A stretch of DNA of 64,000 nucleotides from Bradyrhizobiaceae bacterium PARB1 (GTDB lineage: Bacteria > Pseudomonadota > Alphaproteobacteria > Rhizobiales > Xanthobacteraceae). The stretch covers positions 34,490 through 98,489 of the forward strand of contig NKIY01000007.1 of NCBI GenBank assembly GCA_002256345.1. The letters are read 5' to 3'. Every line of letters begins with the position of its first letter. The stretch's first letter is position 1. A model generated the notes under the pieces. It was not told where the DNA came from, searched no databases, and worked only from the letters and a program-made list of their open reading frames with translations. Below, piece by piece: positions 1 through 9,526 of the stretch. A program made the translations under genes and the position numbers.

Positions 1-261
1 ATTGACGTAACGCGCGCTGAGCGCCGGCGCCGAGTATCGGCTCATCAGGAGGCGCCGGACCTGGCAGACCGAATGAACCCGTTCTCCGTCGGTCAGGTGA
101 TACAGCCCCTGACTGTCGCCCTCCCTGGCGGTCAGCGCTTCAAAGGCGCTGATGCCGCCGAAAGTGGCAAAGTCCTCTCCGACGCCTTCAGCGTCCTTCT
201 TCCATTGTGCCTTGATCTGGCGCCAGGACCGCTCAGGATCCTTGATTGGCAAAAGCCGCAT
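1..261 (-). CDS. Unrecognised protein, N-terminal part, cut by left edge
   Basis: An open frame reads leftwards from ATG 261 to base 1 with no stop, giving the first 87 residues of a longer protein. It begins MRLLPIKDPERSWRQIKAQ and continues through a mixed-charge, soluble-looking stretch (GGISAFEAL, GLYHLTDGE, CQVRRLLMSRYS). There is no signal peptide or membrane segment in the visible part. Codon use is GC-rich at third positions, as in neighbouring genes, and the reading is free of stops on a strand where the opposite frame gives only a short ORF. I do not recognise the family; the C-terminal part lies outside the window. Confidence 0.6.
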   Translation of the reverse strand, partial: MRLLPIKDPERSWRQIKAQWKKDAEGVGEDFATFGGISAFEALTAREGDSQGLYHLTDGERVHSVCQVRRLLMSRYSAPALSARYVN

Positions 262-366
262 GGTTAAGGGGCTGTTAGCACGGAGGGGAGTCTTCGCGGG
301 ATAATATGTCGCAGGCATTAAGCCTTTGCTTACAGCGGTAGCCGGTTGCGTCGGTGCGGTGGCTGG

Positions 367-453
367 CCCGACGAAAGCGAAGCAGAATCCGGGGAGCTGT
401 CACAACGGCTGGCGCTCTCCGGATTTCGCCTCGCTTCGTCCGGGCTACGACCC
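367..453. repeat. REP-like imperfect inverted repeat
   Basis: Two arms, ACGAAAGCGAAGCAGAATCC and the complement of GGATTTCGCCTCGCTTCGTC, face each other across about 30 bases. This is an intergenic palindrome of the kind scattered through Bradyrhizobium genomes. The whole interval 262-608 (347 bases) holds only this repeat and, presumably, the promoter of the leftward gene starting at 261; I see no other gene in it. Confidence 0.5.
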
Positions 454-608
454 TCGCATTGGAGTTCGCGATCGCACCGAACTTGCGATCTGCAACGAAC
501 ACCCATGCGCTTGATGGACAAACCCTTCGGGCGGCGACGCCTGGATGGATATTCCATCGCGAGCGTGCTCAGATATCAACATCGTGACGGCAGGAGTTGT
601 ACCTCGAA

Positions 609-836
609 ATGGATGCGCTGACGCTGTTCGGATTGTTCGCCGTGACGATGATGCTGGTCTGCTACGCGGCTGAAGATCGCAGCCCATGGTTCATCCTGGC
701 CTTCGCGGTCTCGTGCGCACTGGGGTCGGCCTACGGCTTCCTGCAGGGCGCCTGGCCATTCGGCCTGGTCGAAGCGATCTGGGCCGTCGTCGCGTCGCGC
801 CGCTGGCTGATGCGCCGAACCGCGGACCGCGTGTAA
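609..836 (+). CDS. Small two-helix membrane protein
   Basis: A 75-residue protein. ATG 609 (MDALTLFGLF) is chosen over TTG 597 because the AGGAG at 592-596 directly abuts the TTG and leaves no spacing, but stands 12 bases before the ATG. Two hydrophobic stretches are visible, roughly residues 4-20 and 27-45, followed by a third weakly hydrophobic segment and a basic tail (RRWLMRRTADRV) likely to stay in the cytoplasm. No catalytic motif is seen. It precedes the metal-efflux genes on the same strand, but the 74-base gap means co-transcription is only possible, not shown. Function unknown. Confidence 0.6.
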   Translation: MDALTLFGLFAVTMMLVCYAAEDRSPWFILAFAVSCALGSAYGFLQGAWPFGLVEAIWAVVASRRWLMRRTADRV

Positions 837-910
837 CGTTATAGTATCCGCTGCCAATCTGTCGCGGACTTGAACTTGAATGCGCACGGTCGGGGCGCTA
901 ATTAGGGCCC

Positions 911-1279
911 ATGGCCGCTTCGCGCACCAAGATTCAGTCGTCCACCCACGCATCGGGACCGCGCCGCTGGCGCAGCCTCCTTGCGGGTCTGATCTCACTC
1001 GCGCTGGTGCTGTCGTTCTTCCACGGCTGGACCTCCGACGGCGACGACGATGCAGCTCCGGCGATCTCGATCGCGCAGTCGATCAACGACACCGGCGGCA
1101 AGGCTCCCGCGCATCCAGCTTCGCTCCACGGCGATCATTGCCTGACGCACGTCGTCTCCGTCGTTCCGCAAGAGACGGCGTTCCCGATCGCCTATGCGCC
1201 GCACAGCTATGGCGACGCCAGCATTGCGCTGCCAGCGTCGGCCGAGCGTCTCTCTCCATTCAAACCACCCCGCGCCTAA
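911..1279 (+). CDS. Small membrane-anchored His-containing protein ahead of RND efflux genes
   Basis: A 122-residue protein with a basic N-terminus (GPRRWRSLL), one hydrophobic segment at about residues 22-38 (SLLAGLISLALVLSFFHGW) and a polar tail that would be periplasmic. The tail has a cluster HPASLHGDHCLTH, with four His and one Cys, which could bind metal; that is inference. It lies 113 bases upstream of the efflux adaptor in the same direction, in the position where metal-RND operons often carry a small periplasmic accessory protein or the outer-membrane channel gene. It is too short to be the channel. Family not recognised with certainty. Confidence 0.6.
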   Translation: MAASRTKIQSSTHASGPRRWRSLLAGLISLALVLSFFHGWTSDGDDDAAPAISIAQSINDTGGKAPAHPASLHGDHCLTHVVSVVPQETAFPIAYAPHSYGDASIALPASAERLSPFKPPRA

Positions 1280-1392
1280 TCCGGTCGGCTTGACCGGCCG
1301 TGCGTCGCTGCCATCCGGCCGCGCGCACGCTTCCGCACAGATCGATGTCGCGACAGCGCAGGGCCACCGGCATGCGCTGCGAAGAGGCGCAT

Positions 1393-2616
1393 ATGAAACG
1401 GGTTGTTCTATTTTTCGCCGGCGTGGCCGCCGGCATCGCACTGGTCCTGATGGCGGCCGGAGGTACCGGCTGGCCGGTCAAGTTCCCGGTCACGACGCAG
1501 GAGACCGCGTCCGAAGCTCCATCGAAAGCCGAGGCCAAGCATGAGGCCACCGGACGTGTCGAGCTGAGCGAAGATCAGATTCGCGAGGCCGGCATCACGC
1601 TCGCGCAGGCCGGCGGCGGGATGCTGAAACGACATTTCCTCGCACCGGGCTCGCTGATCCCCGACGCCGACCATATCGGCCGCGTCTCGGTGCGCGTGCT
1701 CGCAACGGTCACGGAACTGCGCAAACGCCTCGGCGACGTCGTCGAGAAAGGGGAGATCGTCGCAGCGATCGAAAGCCGCGAGGTCGCCGACGCCAAGAGC
1801 GAATATCTTGCAGCGAGGCTCACCAACGATCTGCAGCAGACGCTCTACGCGCGGCAGAAGACGTTGGTCGAGACCCGCATCGTGTCGGAAAACGAATTCC
1901 TGCGCACGCGGCTGACCGCGAACGACGCGCAAATCAAGCTCGACGGCGCGCGACAGAAACTGTTTGCGCTGGGCCTGTCGGAAAGCGAGATCGCCGACCT
2001 GCCCAACCAGCCGCCGGAAAGCTTGCGAACCCAATTCCTGCGCGCGCCGATCAGCGGCCGGGTGTCCGAACGCCGCGTCGACGTCGGTGGACTGATCGGG
2101 CGCGAGGGCCAGGAAAGCGAGCTCTACGTCATCGTCAATCTCGACGACATCTGGGTTGATCTGGCGGTGTCGCCGGAGGACATCAGTGCCGTCCGCGAAG
2201 GCGTTTCGGTGAGGATCCGCGCCATCGGCAACGAGGCTGAAGCCAACGCCGGCGTGATCTTCGTCAGCCCCCTGCTCGATCGAGAGACCCGCAACGCCCG
2301 CGTGATCGCGACCATGCCCAACAAGGATCACCGCTGGAAGCCGGGCACCTTCGTCACCGCGGAGGTGCCGCTGTCAGGCGCGCCGTCAACCGTGATGGTC
2401 ACGAAGAAGGCCATTCAAACCATCAAGGGGACGCCGACCGTGTTCGTGCGTGACGCCGACGGCTTCGAAGCGCGGTCAGTACGAACCGGCCGCGAGGACG
2501 ACGATGATATCGAAATCATCTCAGGCCTCGCTGCCGGCGAGACCGTCGCCGTGCAGAACACCTTCACGCTGAAGGCCGAGGTCGAGAAGGACGAGGCGGA
2601 GCACGACCATGATTGA
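1393..2616 (+). CDS. RND efflux periplasmic adaptor (membrane fusion protein, CzcB/CusB type)
   Basis: A 407-residue adaptor that would link the inner-membrane pump to an outer-membrane channel. ATG 1393 (MKRVVLFFAGVAAGIALVL) is chosen because it begins a clear uncleaved membrane anchor; an upstream in-frame ATG at 1300 would add 31 residues of arginine-rich sequence with no such logic. After the anchor come a beta-barrel and lipoyl half (about residues 80-130, with GDVVEKGEIVAAIES), a helical hairpin (130-205), the second lipoyl half (LRAPISGRVSERRVDVG) and barrel/membrane-proximal domains. The C-terminus is acidic and His-tipped (EVEKDEAEHDHD). Its stop overlaps the start of the pump gene by 8 bases, so the two are translationally coupled. 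Confidence 0.9.
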   Translation: MKRVVLFFAGVAAGIALVLMAAGGTGWPVKFPVTTQETASEAPSKAEAKHEATGRVELSEDQIREAGITLAQAGGGMLKRHFLAPGSLIPDADHIGRVSVRVLATVTELRKRLGDVVEKGEIVAAIESREVADAKSEYLAARLTNDLQQTLYARQKTLVETRIVSENEFLRTRLTANDAQIKLDGARQKLFALGLSESEIADLPNQPPESLRTQFLRAPISGRVSERRVDVGGLIGREGQESELYVIVNLDDIWVDLAVSPEDISAVREGVSVRIRAIGNEAEANAGVIFVSPLLDRETRNARVIATMPNKDHRWKPGTFVTAEVPLSGAPSTVMVTKKAIQTIKGTPTVFVRDADGFEARSVRTGREDDDDIEIISGLAAGETVAVQNTFTLKAEVEKDEAEHDHD

Positions 2617-5600
2617 GCGCATCATCGGTCTTGCGATCCAGCGGCGCTGGGTCGTCGTCACCCTGGCGGCGATCCTGATGTTCCTCGGCGGCCTCGCGCT
2701 GACCAGGCTGCCGATCGACGCGGTGCCCGACATCACCAACAAGCAGGTGCAGATCAACACCGTGGCCCCGGCGCTGTCGCCGGCGGAAATCGAGAAGCAG
2801 ATCACCTTCCCGATCGAAACTGCACTGGCGGGCGCACCGGGGCTGGAGAGCACGCGCTCGCTCTCCCGCAACGGCTTCTCGCAGATCACGGCGGTGTTCA
2901 GCGAAGCCACCGACATCTATTTCGCCCGCCAGCAGGTCGGCGAGCGCCTGACCGAAGTGCGCGCGCGCCTGCCGCAGGGTATCGAGCCGCGGATCGGGCC
3001 GACCTCGACCGGCCTCGGCGAAATCTACATGTGGACCGTCCATTACTCCGGCGAGAAGGTTCAGAGCGACGGCGCACCGGGCCTGCAAAGCGACGGCCGC
3101 TTCCTCACGGCGGACGGCCAGGTGCTGCAGACCGAAGTCGAGAAGGATGCCTATCTGCGCACGGTGCAGGACTGGATCATCAAGCCGCAGATCAAGATGG
3201 TGCCGGGCGTCGCCGGCGTCGATTCGATCGGTGGCTATCTCAAGCAGTATCAGGTCCAGCCCGATGCGGCGAAGCTGATCGCGCTCGGCCTGACCTTCGC
3301 CGACGTCGCCAAGGCGATCGAAACCAATAATGTCAGCCGTGGTGCGCGCTACATCGAGCGCAACGGCGAAGGCTTCGTGGTCCGCTCCGGCGGACGCCTG
3401 GAGAACATCGAGGAGTTGGGTGCCGTCGTCGTCACCACGCGTGGCGGTGTGCCGGTCCGGATCCGCGACCTCGCGACGCTCTCGATCGGCGGGGAGACGC
3501 GGACCGGCAGCGCCAGCGAAAACGGCCGCGAGGTCGTGGTCGGCACCGCGCTGATGCTGATCGGCGCCAACAGCCGCACCGTTTCGGCCGCGGTCGATGC
3601 CAAGCTGCGCGCGATCACGCCGTCCCTGCCGGCCGGCGTCAAGGTCGAGACGGTGCTGGATCGCACTCAGCTCGTCGATGCGACCATCGGCACCGTGGCG
3701 CGCAACCTCAGCGAAGGCGCCCTGCTCGTGATCGCGGTGCTGTTCGTGCTGCTCGGCAATTTCCGGGCGGCTCTGATCACCGCGCTGGTGATCCCGATTG
3801 CCATGCTGATGACCGCCATCGGCATGTGGCAGGGGCGCATCAGCGCCAATCTGATGAGCCTCGGCGCGCTTGATTTCGGCCTGATCGTCGACGGCGCCGT
3901 CATCATCACCGAAAACAGCCTGCGCCACCTCGCCGAGAGGCAGCATGCGCTCGGGCGCGTGTTGACGCGCGACGAACGGCTGGCGACGGTGCGGGTTTCC
4001 GCCGTGGAAATGGTGCAGCCGAGCCTCTACGGCCAGGCGATCATCCTGCTGGTCTATGTGCCGCTCCTCACCTTCACCGGCGTCGAAGGCAAGATGTTCG
4101 AGCCGATGGCACTGACCGTGATCCTCGCGCTCGCCGCGGCCTTCGTGCTGTCGCTGACGCTGGTGCCGGCGTTGATCGCGATCACCATTACCGGCCGCGT
4201 GCAGGAGAAGGAGAACTGGCTGGTGGCCGCCCTGAAGCGCTGGTACAGCCCGCTGCTGCGGCGCGCGGTTGCGACGCCGGTGCCGGTCATCGCGACGGCG
4301 GTCGTGCTGTTCGCCGCCGCCCTGTTCGGGTTCTTCCGCCTCGGCCAGGAGTTCATCCCCTCGCTCGACGAGAAGAACATCGCCATGCACGCGCTCAGAA
4401 TTCCGAGCACGGCGCTGTCGCAGTCGCAGGCGATGCAGCTCTCGGTCGAGAAGGCCGTCAGCCGCTTCCCGCAAGTGGCGTTCGTCTTCTCCAAGACCGG
4501 CACCGCGGAGGTGGCGAGCGACCCGATGCCGCCGAACGCGTCCGACACCTTCATCATTCTGAAGCCGCGTGAGCAATGGCCGGATCCATCGCTGACCAAG
4601 GAGCAGTTGATCGAGGACATCTCGAAGGCGGTCGGCCGGCTGCCCGGCAACGTCTATGAGTTCACCCAGCCGATCCAGATGCGCTTCAACGAACTGCTCG
4701 CCGGCGTTCGCGGCGACATCGCGGTCAAGGTGTTCGGCGACGAGTTCGAACCGATGCAGAAGGCCGCCAACCAGATCGCTGCAGCGCTGCGCGGCGTCCG
4801 TGGCGCGACCGACGTCAAGGTCGAACAGGCGAGCGGCCTCCCGGTGCTCGAGATCAAGGTCGACAAGGCGGCGATCGCCCGGCGTGGCCTCAGTGTCTCC
4901 GAGGTCCATGACGTGATCGGCGCCGCGGTCGGCGGCCAGGATGCCGGTGTCGTCTACGAGGGTGATCGCAGCTTCGATATCGTGGTGCGATTGCCGGAGA
5001 GCGTGCGCTCCGATCTCGAAGCCTTGAGCAATCTGCCGGTCGCTCTGCCGAAGGCGACGCCGAGCTCGCCGGTACAGAGCCTGCCGCTCAACCGCGTCGC
5101 GCAATTCTCCTTCACCGAAGGGCCGAACCAGATCAGCCGCGAGAACGGCAAGCGCCGCATCGTGGTGACGGCCAATGTCCGCGGCCGCGATCTCGGCTCG
5201 GTGGTCGAGGAAGCACAGACGAGAGTCGCGCAATCGGTCAAGCTGCCGCCCGGTTACTGGATGACCTGGGGCGGCCAGTCCGAGAACCTCGCTGCGGCGC
5301 GCCAACGCTTGGCCGTCGTGGTGCCGGCCTGCTTTGCGATGATCTTCCTGCTGCTGCTGGCGGCGATGGGCTCGGCGCGCGATGCGCTGCTGGTGTTCAG
5401 CGCGGTGCCGCTGGCGCTGACCGGCGGCATCGCGGCGCTGTGGCTGCGCGGCATGCCGTTCTCGATCTCGGCGGCGGTCGGCTTCATCGCGCTGTCCGGC
5501 GTTGCGGTGCTGAACGGGCTGGTGATGCTGAGCTTCGTCAGGCAGTTGCGCGAGCAAGGCGTGCCGCTGCGGGAGGCGATCGAGCAAGGCGCCCTCACCC

Positions 5601-5833
5601 GCTTCCGCCCCGTGGTGATGACCGCGCTGGTGGCCTCGCTCGGTTTCGTGCCGATGGCCTTCGCCACCGGCACCGGCGCCGAGGTGCAGAAGCCGCTCGC
5701 CACCGTCGTGATCGGCGGCCTGATCAGCGCGACCCTGCTGACGCTCGCCGTGCTGCCCGCGCTCTATGCACGGTACGGGCATGCCGGCAGCGCTGCGCGC
5801 AATGAGAGAACCGCGATTCAGCCTGCGGAATGA
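2609..5833 (+). CDS. Heavy-metal efflux RND pump, CzcA/CusA family
   Basis: A 1074-residue inner-membrane proton/metal antiporter of the HME-RND group, the normal length for the family. The diagnostic TM4 motif LDFGLIVDGAVIITEN is present, with D422, D428 and E435 in the same spacing as the proton-relay residues of CzcA. The N-terminus (ALTRLPIDAVPDITNKQVQI) and the motif GLGEIYMWTV are also typical. Two large periplasmic loops alternate with 12 predicted helices. Metal specificity (Zn/Co/Cd or Cu/Ag) cannot be read safely from sequence. The gene overlaps the adaptor by 8 bases. No outer-membrane factor gene follows; the next gene is an unrelated exported enzyme after 137 bases, so the channel must be encoded elsewhere. 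Confidence 0.93.
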   Translation: MIERIIGLAIQRRWVVVTLAAILMFLGGLALTRLPIDAVPDITNKQVQINTVAPALSPAEIEKQITFPIETALAGAPGLESTRSLSRNGFSQITAVFSEATDIYFARQQVGERLTEVRARLPQGIEPRIGPTSTGLGEIYMWTVHYSGEKVQSDGAPGLQSDGRFLTADGQVLQTEVEKDAYLRTVQDWIIKPQIKMVPGVAGVDSIGGYLKQYQVQPDAAKLIALGLTFADVAKAIETNNVSRGARYIERNGEGFVVRSGGRLENIEELGAVVVTTRGGVPVRIRDLATLSIGGETRTGSASENGREVVVGTALMLIGANSRTVSAAVDAKLRAITPSLPAGVKVETVLDRTQLVDATIGTVARNLSEGALLVIAVLFVLLGNFRAALITALVIPIAMLMTAIGMWQGRISANLMSLGALDFGLIVDGAVIITENSLRHLAERQHALGRVLTRDERLATVRVSAVEMVQPSLYGQAIILLVYVPLLTFTGVEGKMFEPMALTVILALAAAFVLSLTLVPALIAITITGRVQEKENWLVAALKRWYSPLLRRAVATPVPVIATAVVLFAAALFGFFRLGQEFIPSLDEKNIAMHALRIPSTALSQSQAMQLSVEKAVSRFPQVAFVFSKTGTAEVASDPMPPNASDTFIILKPREQWPDPSLTKEQLIEDISKAVGRLPGNVYEFTQPIQMRFNELLAGVRGDIAVKVFGDEFEPMQKAANQIAAALRGVRGATDVKVEQASGLPVLEIKVDKAAIARRGLSVSEVHDVIGAAVGGQDAGVVYEGDRSFDIVVRLPESVRSDLEALSNLPVALPKATPSSPVQSLPLNRVAQFSFTEGPNQISRENGKRRIVVTANVRGRDLGSVVEEAQTRVAQSVKLPPGYWMTWGGQSENLAAARQRLAVVVPACFAMIFLLLLAAMGSARDALLVFSAVPLALTGGIAALWLRGMPFSISAAVGFIALSGVAVLNGLVMLSFVRQLREQGVPLREAIEQGALTRFRPVVMTALVASLGFVPMAFATGTGAEVQKPLATVVIGGLISATLLTLAVLPALYARYGHAGSAARNERTAIQPAE

Positions 5834-5891
5834 CGGCGTGTTGACCGGCAGTCCGCAGCAGAGACCTCGATGTTTTGACTGGGAGAATCCA

Positions 5892-5913
5892 ACGTAACAA
5901 TTCTGTCATATGG
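5892..5913 (+). promoter_or_regulatory. Possible Pho box
   Basis: Two direct half-sites, GTAACA at 5894-5899 and GTCATA at 5905-5910, are spaced exactly 11 bases, the period of PhoB-binding repeats (consensus half-site around TGTCA). The second half-site sits within CTGTCATA, a perfect Pho-box half; the first is degenerate. It lies about 60 bases before the start of a phosphatase-superfamily gene, which fits phosphate-starvation control. Confidence 0.35.
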
Positions 5914-5970
5914 CAAAACTAAACGAAGACGGCGGCGATCTGTCGCGGGCATCATCAGGGGGAAGAACGA

Positions 5971-7812
5971 ATGCGCCGAGCCATCACACTATTGTCCGCG
6001 AGCATGATCGCGCTTTCAGCCGGCGCCGCTGCGGCGCAGAACGCCAAGCCCCGCAACCTCATCCTGTTCGTCCCCGACGGCCTGCGCGGCGGCATCGTGA
6101 CGCCGGACACAACGCCTGCGATGGCCGACATCCGCGACAAGGGCGTCCACTTCAAGAACTCGCATTCGCTGTTCCCGACCTTCACGATGGCGAACAGCTC
6201 GGCGCTCTCGACGGGTCACTATCTCGGCGACACCGGCACCTTCTCCAACACGATCTACACCGGCTACACCTCGGTGCCAGCCGGCGACACCGTGGTGCCG
6301 TTCATCGAGAACGACGCGGTGCTCGCAGATGTCGACGATCACTTCAATGGCGACTACCTCAACGAGGAGACGCTGCTGAAGATAGCGCGCGGCCAGGGCT
6401 TCAGCACCGCCGCCATCGGCAAGGTCGGCCCGACCCTGCTGTTCGACCACACCGATCGCGGCAAGAACACGATCGTGATCGACGATTCCACCGGCGGCAA
6501 GACCGGCGTGCCTCTGTCCGACGAGATGAAGGATGCGTTGACCAAGGCCGGACTGCCGCTCGCGACCCCGAGCCGCGGCGACAATGCCAAGGCGGGCGAT
6601 GCCAAGACGCCCGGCACCACGGTCGCGAACGTTGCGCAGCAGGCCTACATGGCGGATGTCGCGACCAAGGTCGTGCTTCCGATGTTCAAGGCGCGCAACA
6701 AGCCGTTCGTGCTGGTGTTCTGGTCGCGCGATCCGGACGGCAGCCAGCACAACACCGGCGACAGTCTCAACACCATCACGCCCGGCATCAACGGCCCGAC
6801 CTCGATGGCCGGGATCAAGAATGCCGACAACAACCTCGCCCAGCTGCGCAAGGCGCTCGACGAACTCGGGCTTTCCGCCAACACCAACATCATGGTGTCC
6901 TCCGACCACGGCTTCTCGACGATCTCGAAGGAGAGCAAGACCAGCCCCTCGGCCAAGGTCGTCTTTGACGACACGCCGAAGGACTTCCTGCCGATGGGCT
7001 TTCTGGCGATTGATCTTGCCAAGGCGCTGAACCTGCCGCTGTTCGACCCGAACGACAAGAACGCCAAGGTCGCCGACAATGCCCATCCGAAGGCCGGCAA
7101 CGGCGTGCTCGGCCAGGATCCGGCCAAGCCCGATGTCGTGATCGCAACCAATGGCGGCTCCGACCTGATCTATCTGCCGAACCGCGACAAGAAGCTGGCC
7201 GACCGCGTCATCAAGGCGCTGCTCGAGCAGGACTATGTCAGCGGGCTTTTCGTGGACGACAAGCTCGGCAACTTCCCCGGCACGCTGCCGATGTCGAACC
7301 TCAATCTGAAGGGCAAGGCGATGACACCGAACCCGTCGATCGTGGTCAACTTCCGCTCCTGGTCGAGCGGCTGCCCGATCCCGACCAACTGCTCGGTGCA
7401 GATCGCCGACACCGTGCTGCGCCAGGGCCAGGGCATGCATGGCAGCTTCAGCCGCGGCGATACCTACAATTTCACCGCGGCGATCGGCCCCGACTTCAAG
7501 GCCGGCTACGTCGATCCGCTTCCCGTCAGCAACGCCGACGTCGGCATGACCGCGGCCCAACTGCTCGGCCTGCGCGCGCCGAACAATGGCGGGCTGATCG
7601 GCCGGGTGATGTCGGAGGCGCTGCCGAACGGCATCGTGCCGAAGGCGGCCGAGGGCACCATCATGTCGAAGAAGCCGTCGGCCAACGGGCTGCGCACCGT
7701 GCTGAAATTCCAGCGCGTGCTCTCGACCCGCTATTTCGACGTCGCCGGGTTCCCGGGACGCACGCTCGGTCTCGAGGAGACCGCCGGCAAACAGAAAACG
7801 GCGGGGAAGTGA
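5971..7812 (+). CDS. Exported alkaline-phosphatase-superfamily hydrolase
   Basis: A 613-residue enzyme of the alkaline phosphatase/phosphodiesterase fold. It begins with a classical signal peptide (MRRAITLLSASMIALSAGAAA, cleavage near AQN at about 23-24), so it acts in the periplasm or outside. Metal and catalytic motifs are in order: LFVPDG near residue 32, the nucleophile region FPTFTMANSSALSTG near 69, FWSRDPDGSQHN near 250, and SSDHGFST near 310; the D, T, D/H and DH residues are those expected for the two-metal site. The substrate is not evident; phosphodiester, phosphomonoester or nucleotide are all possible. An 11-base direct repeat resembling a Pho box lies upstream. It is monocistronic, with a convergent gene downstream. 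Confidence 0.85.
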   Translation: MRRAITLLSASMIALSAGAAAAQNAKPRNLILFVPDGLRGGIVTPDTTPAMADIRDKGVHFKNSHSLFPTFTMANSSALSTGHYLGDTGTFSNTIYTGYTSVPAGDTVVPFIENDAVLADVDDHFNGDYLNEETLLKIARGQGFSTAAIGKVGPTLLFDHTDRGKNTIVIDDSTGGKTGVPLSDEMKDALTKAGLPLATPSRGDNAKAGDAKTPGTTVANVAQQAYMADVATKVVLPMFKARNKPFVLVFWSRDPDGSQHNTGDSLNTITPGINGPTSMAGIKNADNNLAQLRKALDELGLSANTNIMVSSDHGFSTISKESKTSPSAKVVFDDTPKDFLPMGFLAIDLAKALNLPLFDPNDKNAKVADNAHPKAGNGVLGQDPAKPDVVIATNGGSDLIYLPNRDKKLADRVIKALLEQDYVSGLFVDDKLGNFPGTLPMSNLNLKGKAMTPNPSIVVNFRSWSSGCPIPTNCSVQIADTVLRQGQGMHGSFSRGDTYNFTAAIGPDFKAGYVDPLPVSNADVGMTAAQLLGLRAPNNGGLIGRVMSEALPNGIVPKAAEGTIMSKKPSANGLRTVLKFQRVLSTRYFDVAGFPGRTLGLEETAGKQKTAGK

Positions 7813-7875
7813 TCCCCGCCGCCGTCGCCTGAAGCCGTTGGTCCGGGGTGATGCGCGCATCATCCCGGGCAATCA

Positions 7876-8457
7876 TCACATCATCCCGATGTCGAACACG
7901 TTGGGCAGCTGGGTCGCGAGCGGCAGCGCCGCGGCGCCGACCAGCGTCGCCACCATCGCCGCGAGCGCACGGCCGGAGCGGCGCTTGCCGCGCATCTGGC
8001 CGGCGATCCACTCCAGAACCTTGGTGTCGATCTTCGTTCCTTGCGTCGGTGCCCAGCGATCGATCTCGGTGTCAGGCGACAGCGCCACCGTGCGCGGCGG
8101 CACCGGCAGGCCGGACTCGGAGGCGGCATGATGGGCGATCGCCTTGGCGAGCAGGTCGTCGAACCGGCCGTCATCGCTGCGCTCGGCAGCCGCCTCGTTG
8201 ATCGCGAACAGCGCCTCGATCTCGGCCCGGCTGACCGGCTGATGCTCGACCGCGGCCGCCGTCAGGATGCGCGCGCACCAGGCAGCGTCGTCGGCATCGA
8301 GCGAACGGGAGAAATGGATACGGCCCTTGGTGGTCGGGCCTTCGCCGGTGATGACGCCGTCGCGCACGATGGTCAGCGCATGGGCGGCGGTCTTGCGGCA
8401 GGATGGAGACAACACACCGCTGAGAGCCTCAGCGGTCTTGGTACTTGGGGTAGACAT
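7876..8457 (-). CDS. Hypothetical protein with C-terminal membrane segment
   Basis: A 193-residue protein. ATG 8457 (MSTPSTKTAEAL) is preferred to a TTG five codons upstream at 8472. The first 150 residues are soluble and mixed alpha-helical (AHALTIVRDGVITGE, AEIEALFAINEAA). Towards the C-terminus a basic patch (GKRRSGR) precedes a hydrophobic stretch (ALAAMVATLVGAAALPLA) that could anchor the protein in the membrane with its bulk in the cytoplasm. It is convergent with the phosphatase-family gene. The early part recalls proteins annotated as conserved hypotheticals in this group; no function is assigned. Confidence 0.65.
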   Translation of the reverse strand: MSTPSTKTAEALSGVLSPSCRKTAAHALTIVRDGVITGEGPTTKGRIHFSRSLDADDAAWCARILTAAAVEHQPVSRAEIEALFAINEAAAERSDDGRFDDLLAKAIAHHAASESGLPVPPRTVALSPDTEIDRWAPTQGTKIDTKVLEWIAGQMRGKRRSGRALAAMVATLVGAAALPLATQLPNVFDIGMM

Positions 8458-8524
8458 TGTGGGAGCTTTCAATTCCTATCTCAGGCCAGCTTTTCCATGC
8501 GGGCGTAAACGAGTGGTTAATGAT

Positions 8525-8549
8525 TCGGAACTTGGGTTCCGAGATTTTT
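8525..8549 (+). terminator. Terminator-like hairpin with no gene before it
   Basis: A perfect 7-bp stem (TCGGAAC, loop TTGG, GTTCCGA) is followed by GATTTTTA on the + strand. This has the form of an intrinsic terminator, yet no rightward gene precedes it: it lies 68 bases upstream of a leftward gene's start. It could end a short transcript or act as an attenuator ahead of the peroxiredoxin gene 300 bases on. Confidence 0.4.
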
Positions 8550-8729
8550 AGATGGTTGCTATTTGGTCGCTTCAAATGCCGTCAGGGTTCGGTTCCTATA
8601 GCAGCCCGGGCCGGCGTGATGACCGCGATAAGCGGCTTTATCTAGGCATTTCCAAGCTTTTGTGCAGCAGTTGATGTTTCGCCGCAGGGGGTTGGATCAA
8701 AACAAGTTGCTTGGAATTCCACCCCCAAG

Positions 8730-8741
8730 GAGAAATTTCTC
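8730..8741. promoter_or_regulatory. 12-bp perfect palindrome upstream of peroxiredoxin gene
   Basis: GAGAAATTTCTC is a perfect dyad, extended imperfectly to AAGG/CCTT on the outside. It lies 105 bases before the peroxiredoxin start in an otherwise gene-free stretch (8458-8845) and is more AT-rich than its surroundings. It could be an operator for a dimeric regulator; which one is not known. Confidence 0.3.
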
Positions 8742-8845
8742 ACCTTTTTTCAGAACCCGTTCACTTAAGCCTTGCCGCCTCCTATAGTGATGGCGGGACC
8801 TCTAAATCAAATTCACCTGTAACTACAATTAGATGAGGTAAGATC

Positions 8846-9505
<660 letters not shown>

Positions 9506-9526
9506 CTGTTGGCACGCAACCTCCTG

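Noticed and set aside
2564-5782. A 1072-codon open frame on the minus strand
   Set aside because: It mirrors the CzcA-type pump gene; composition is His/Arg/Asp-rich as expected for an antisense frame of a GC-biased gene, with no domain.
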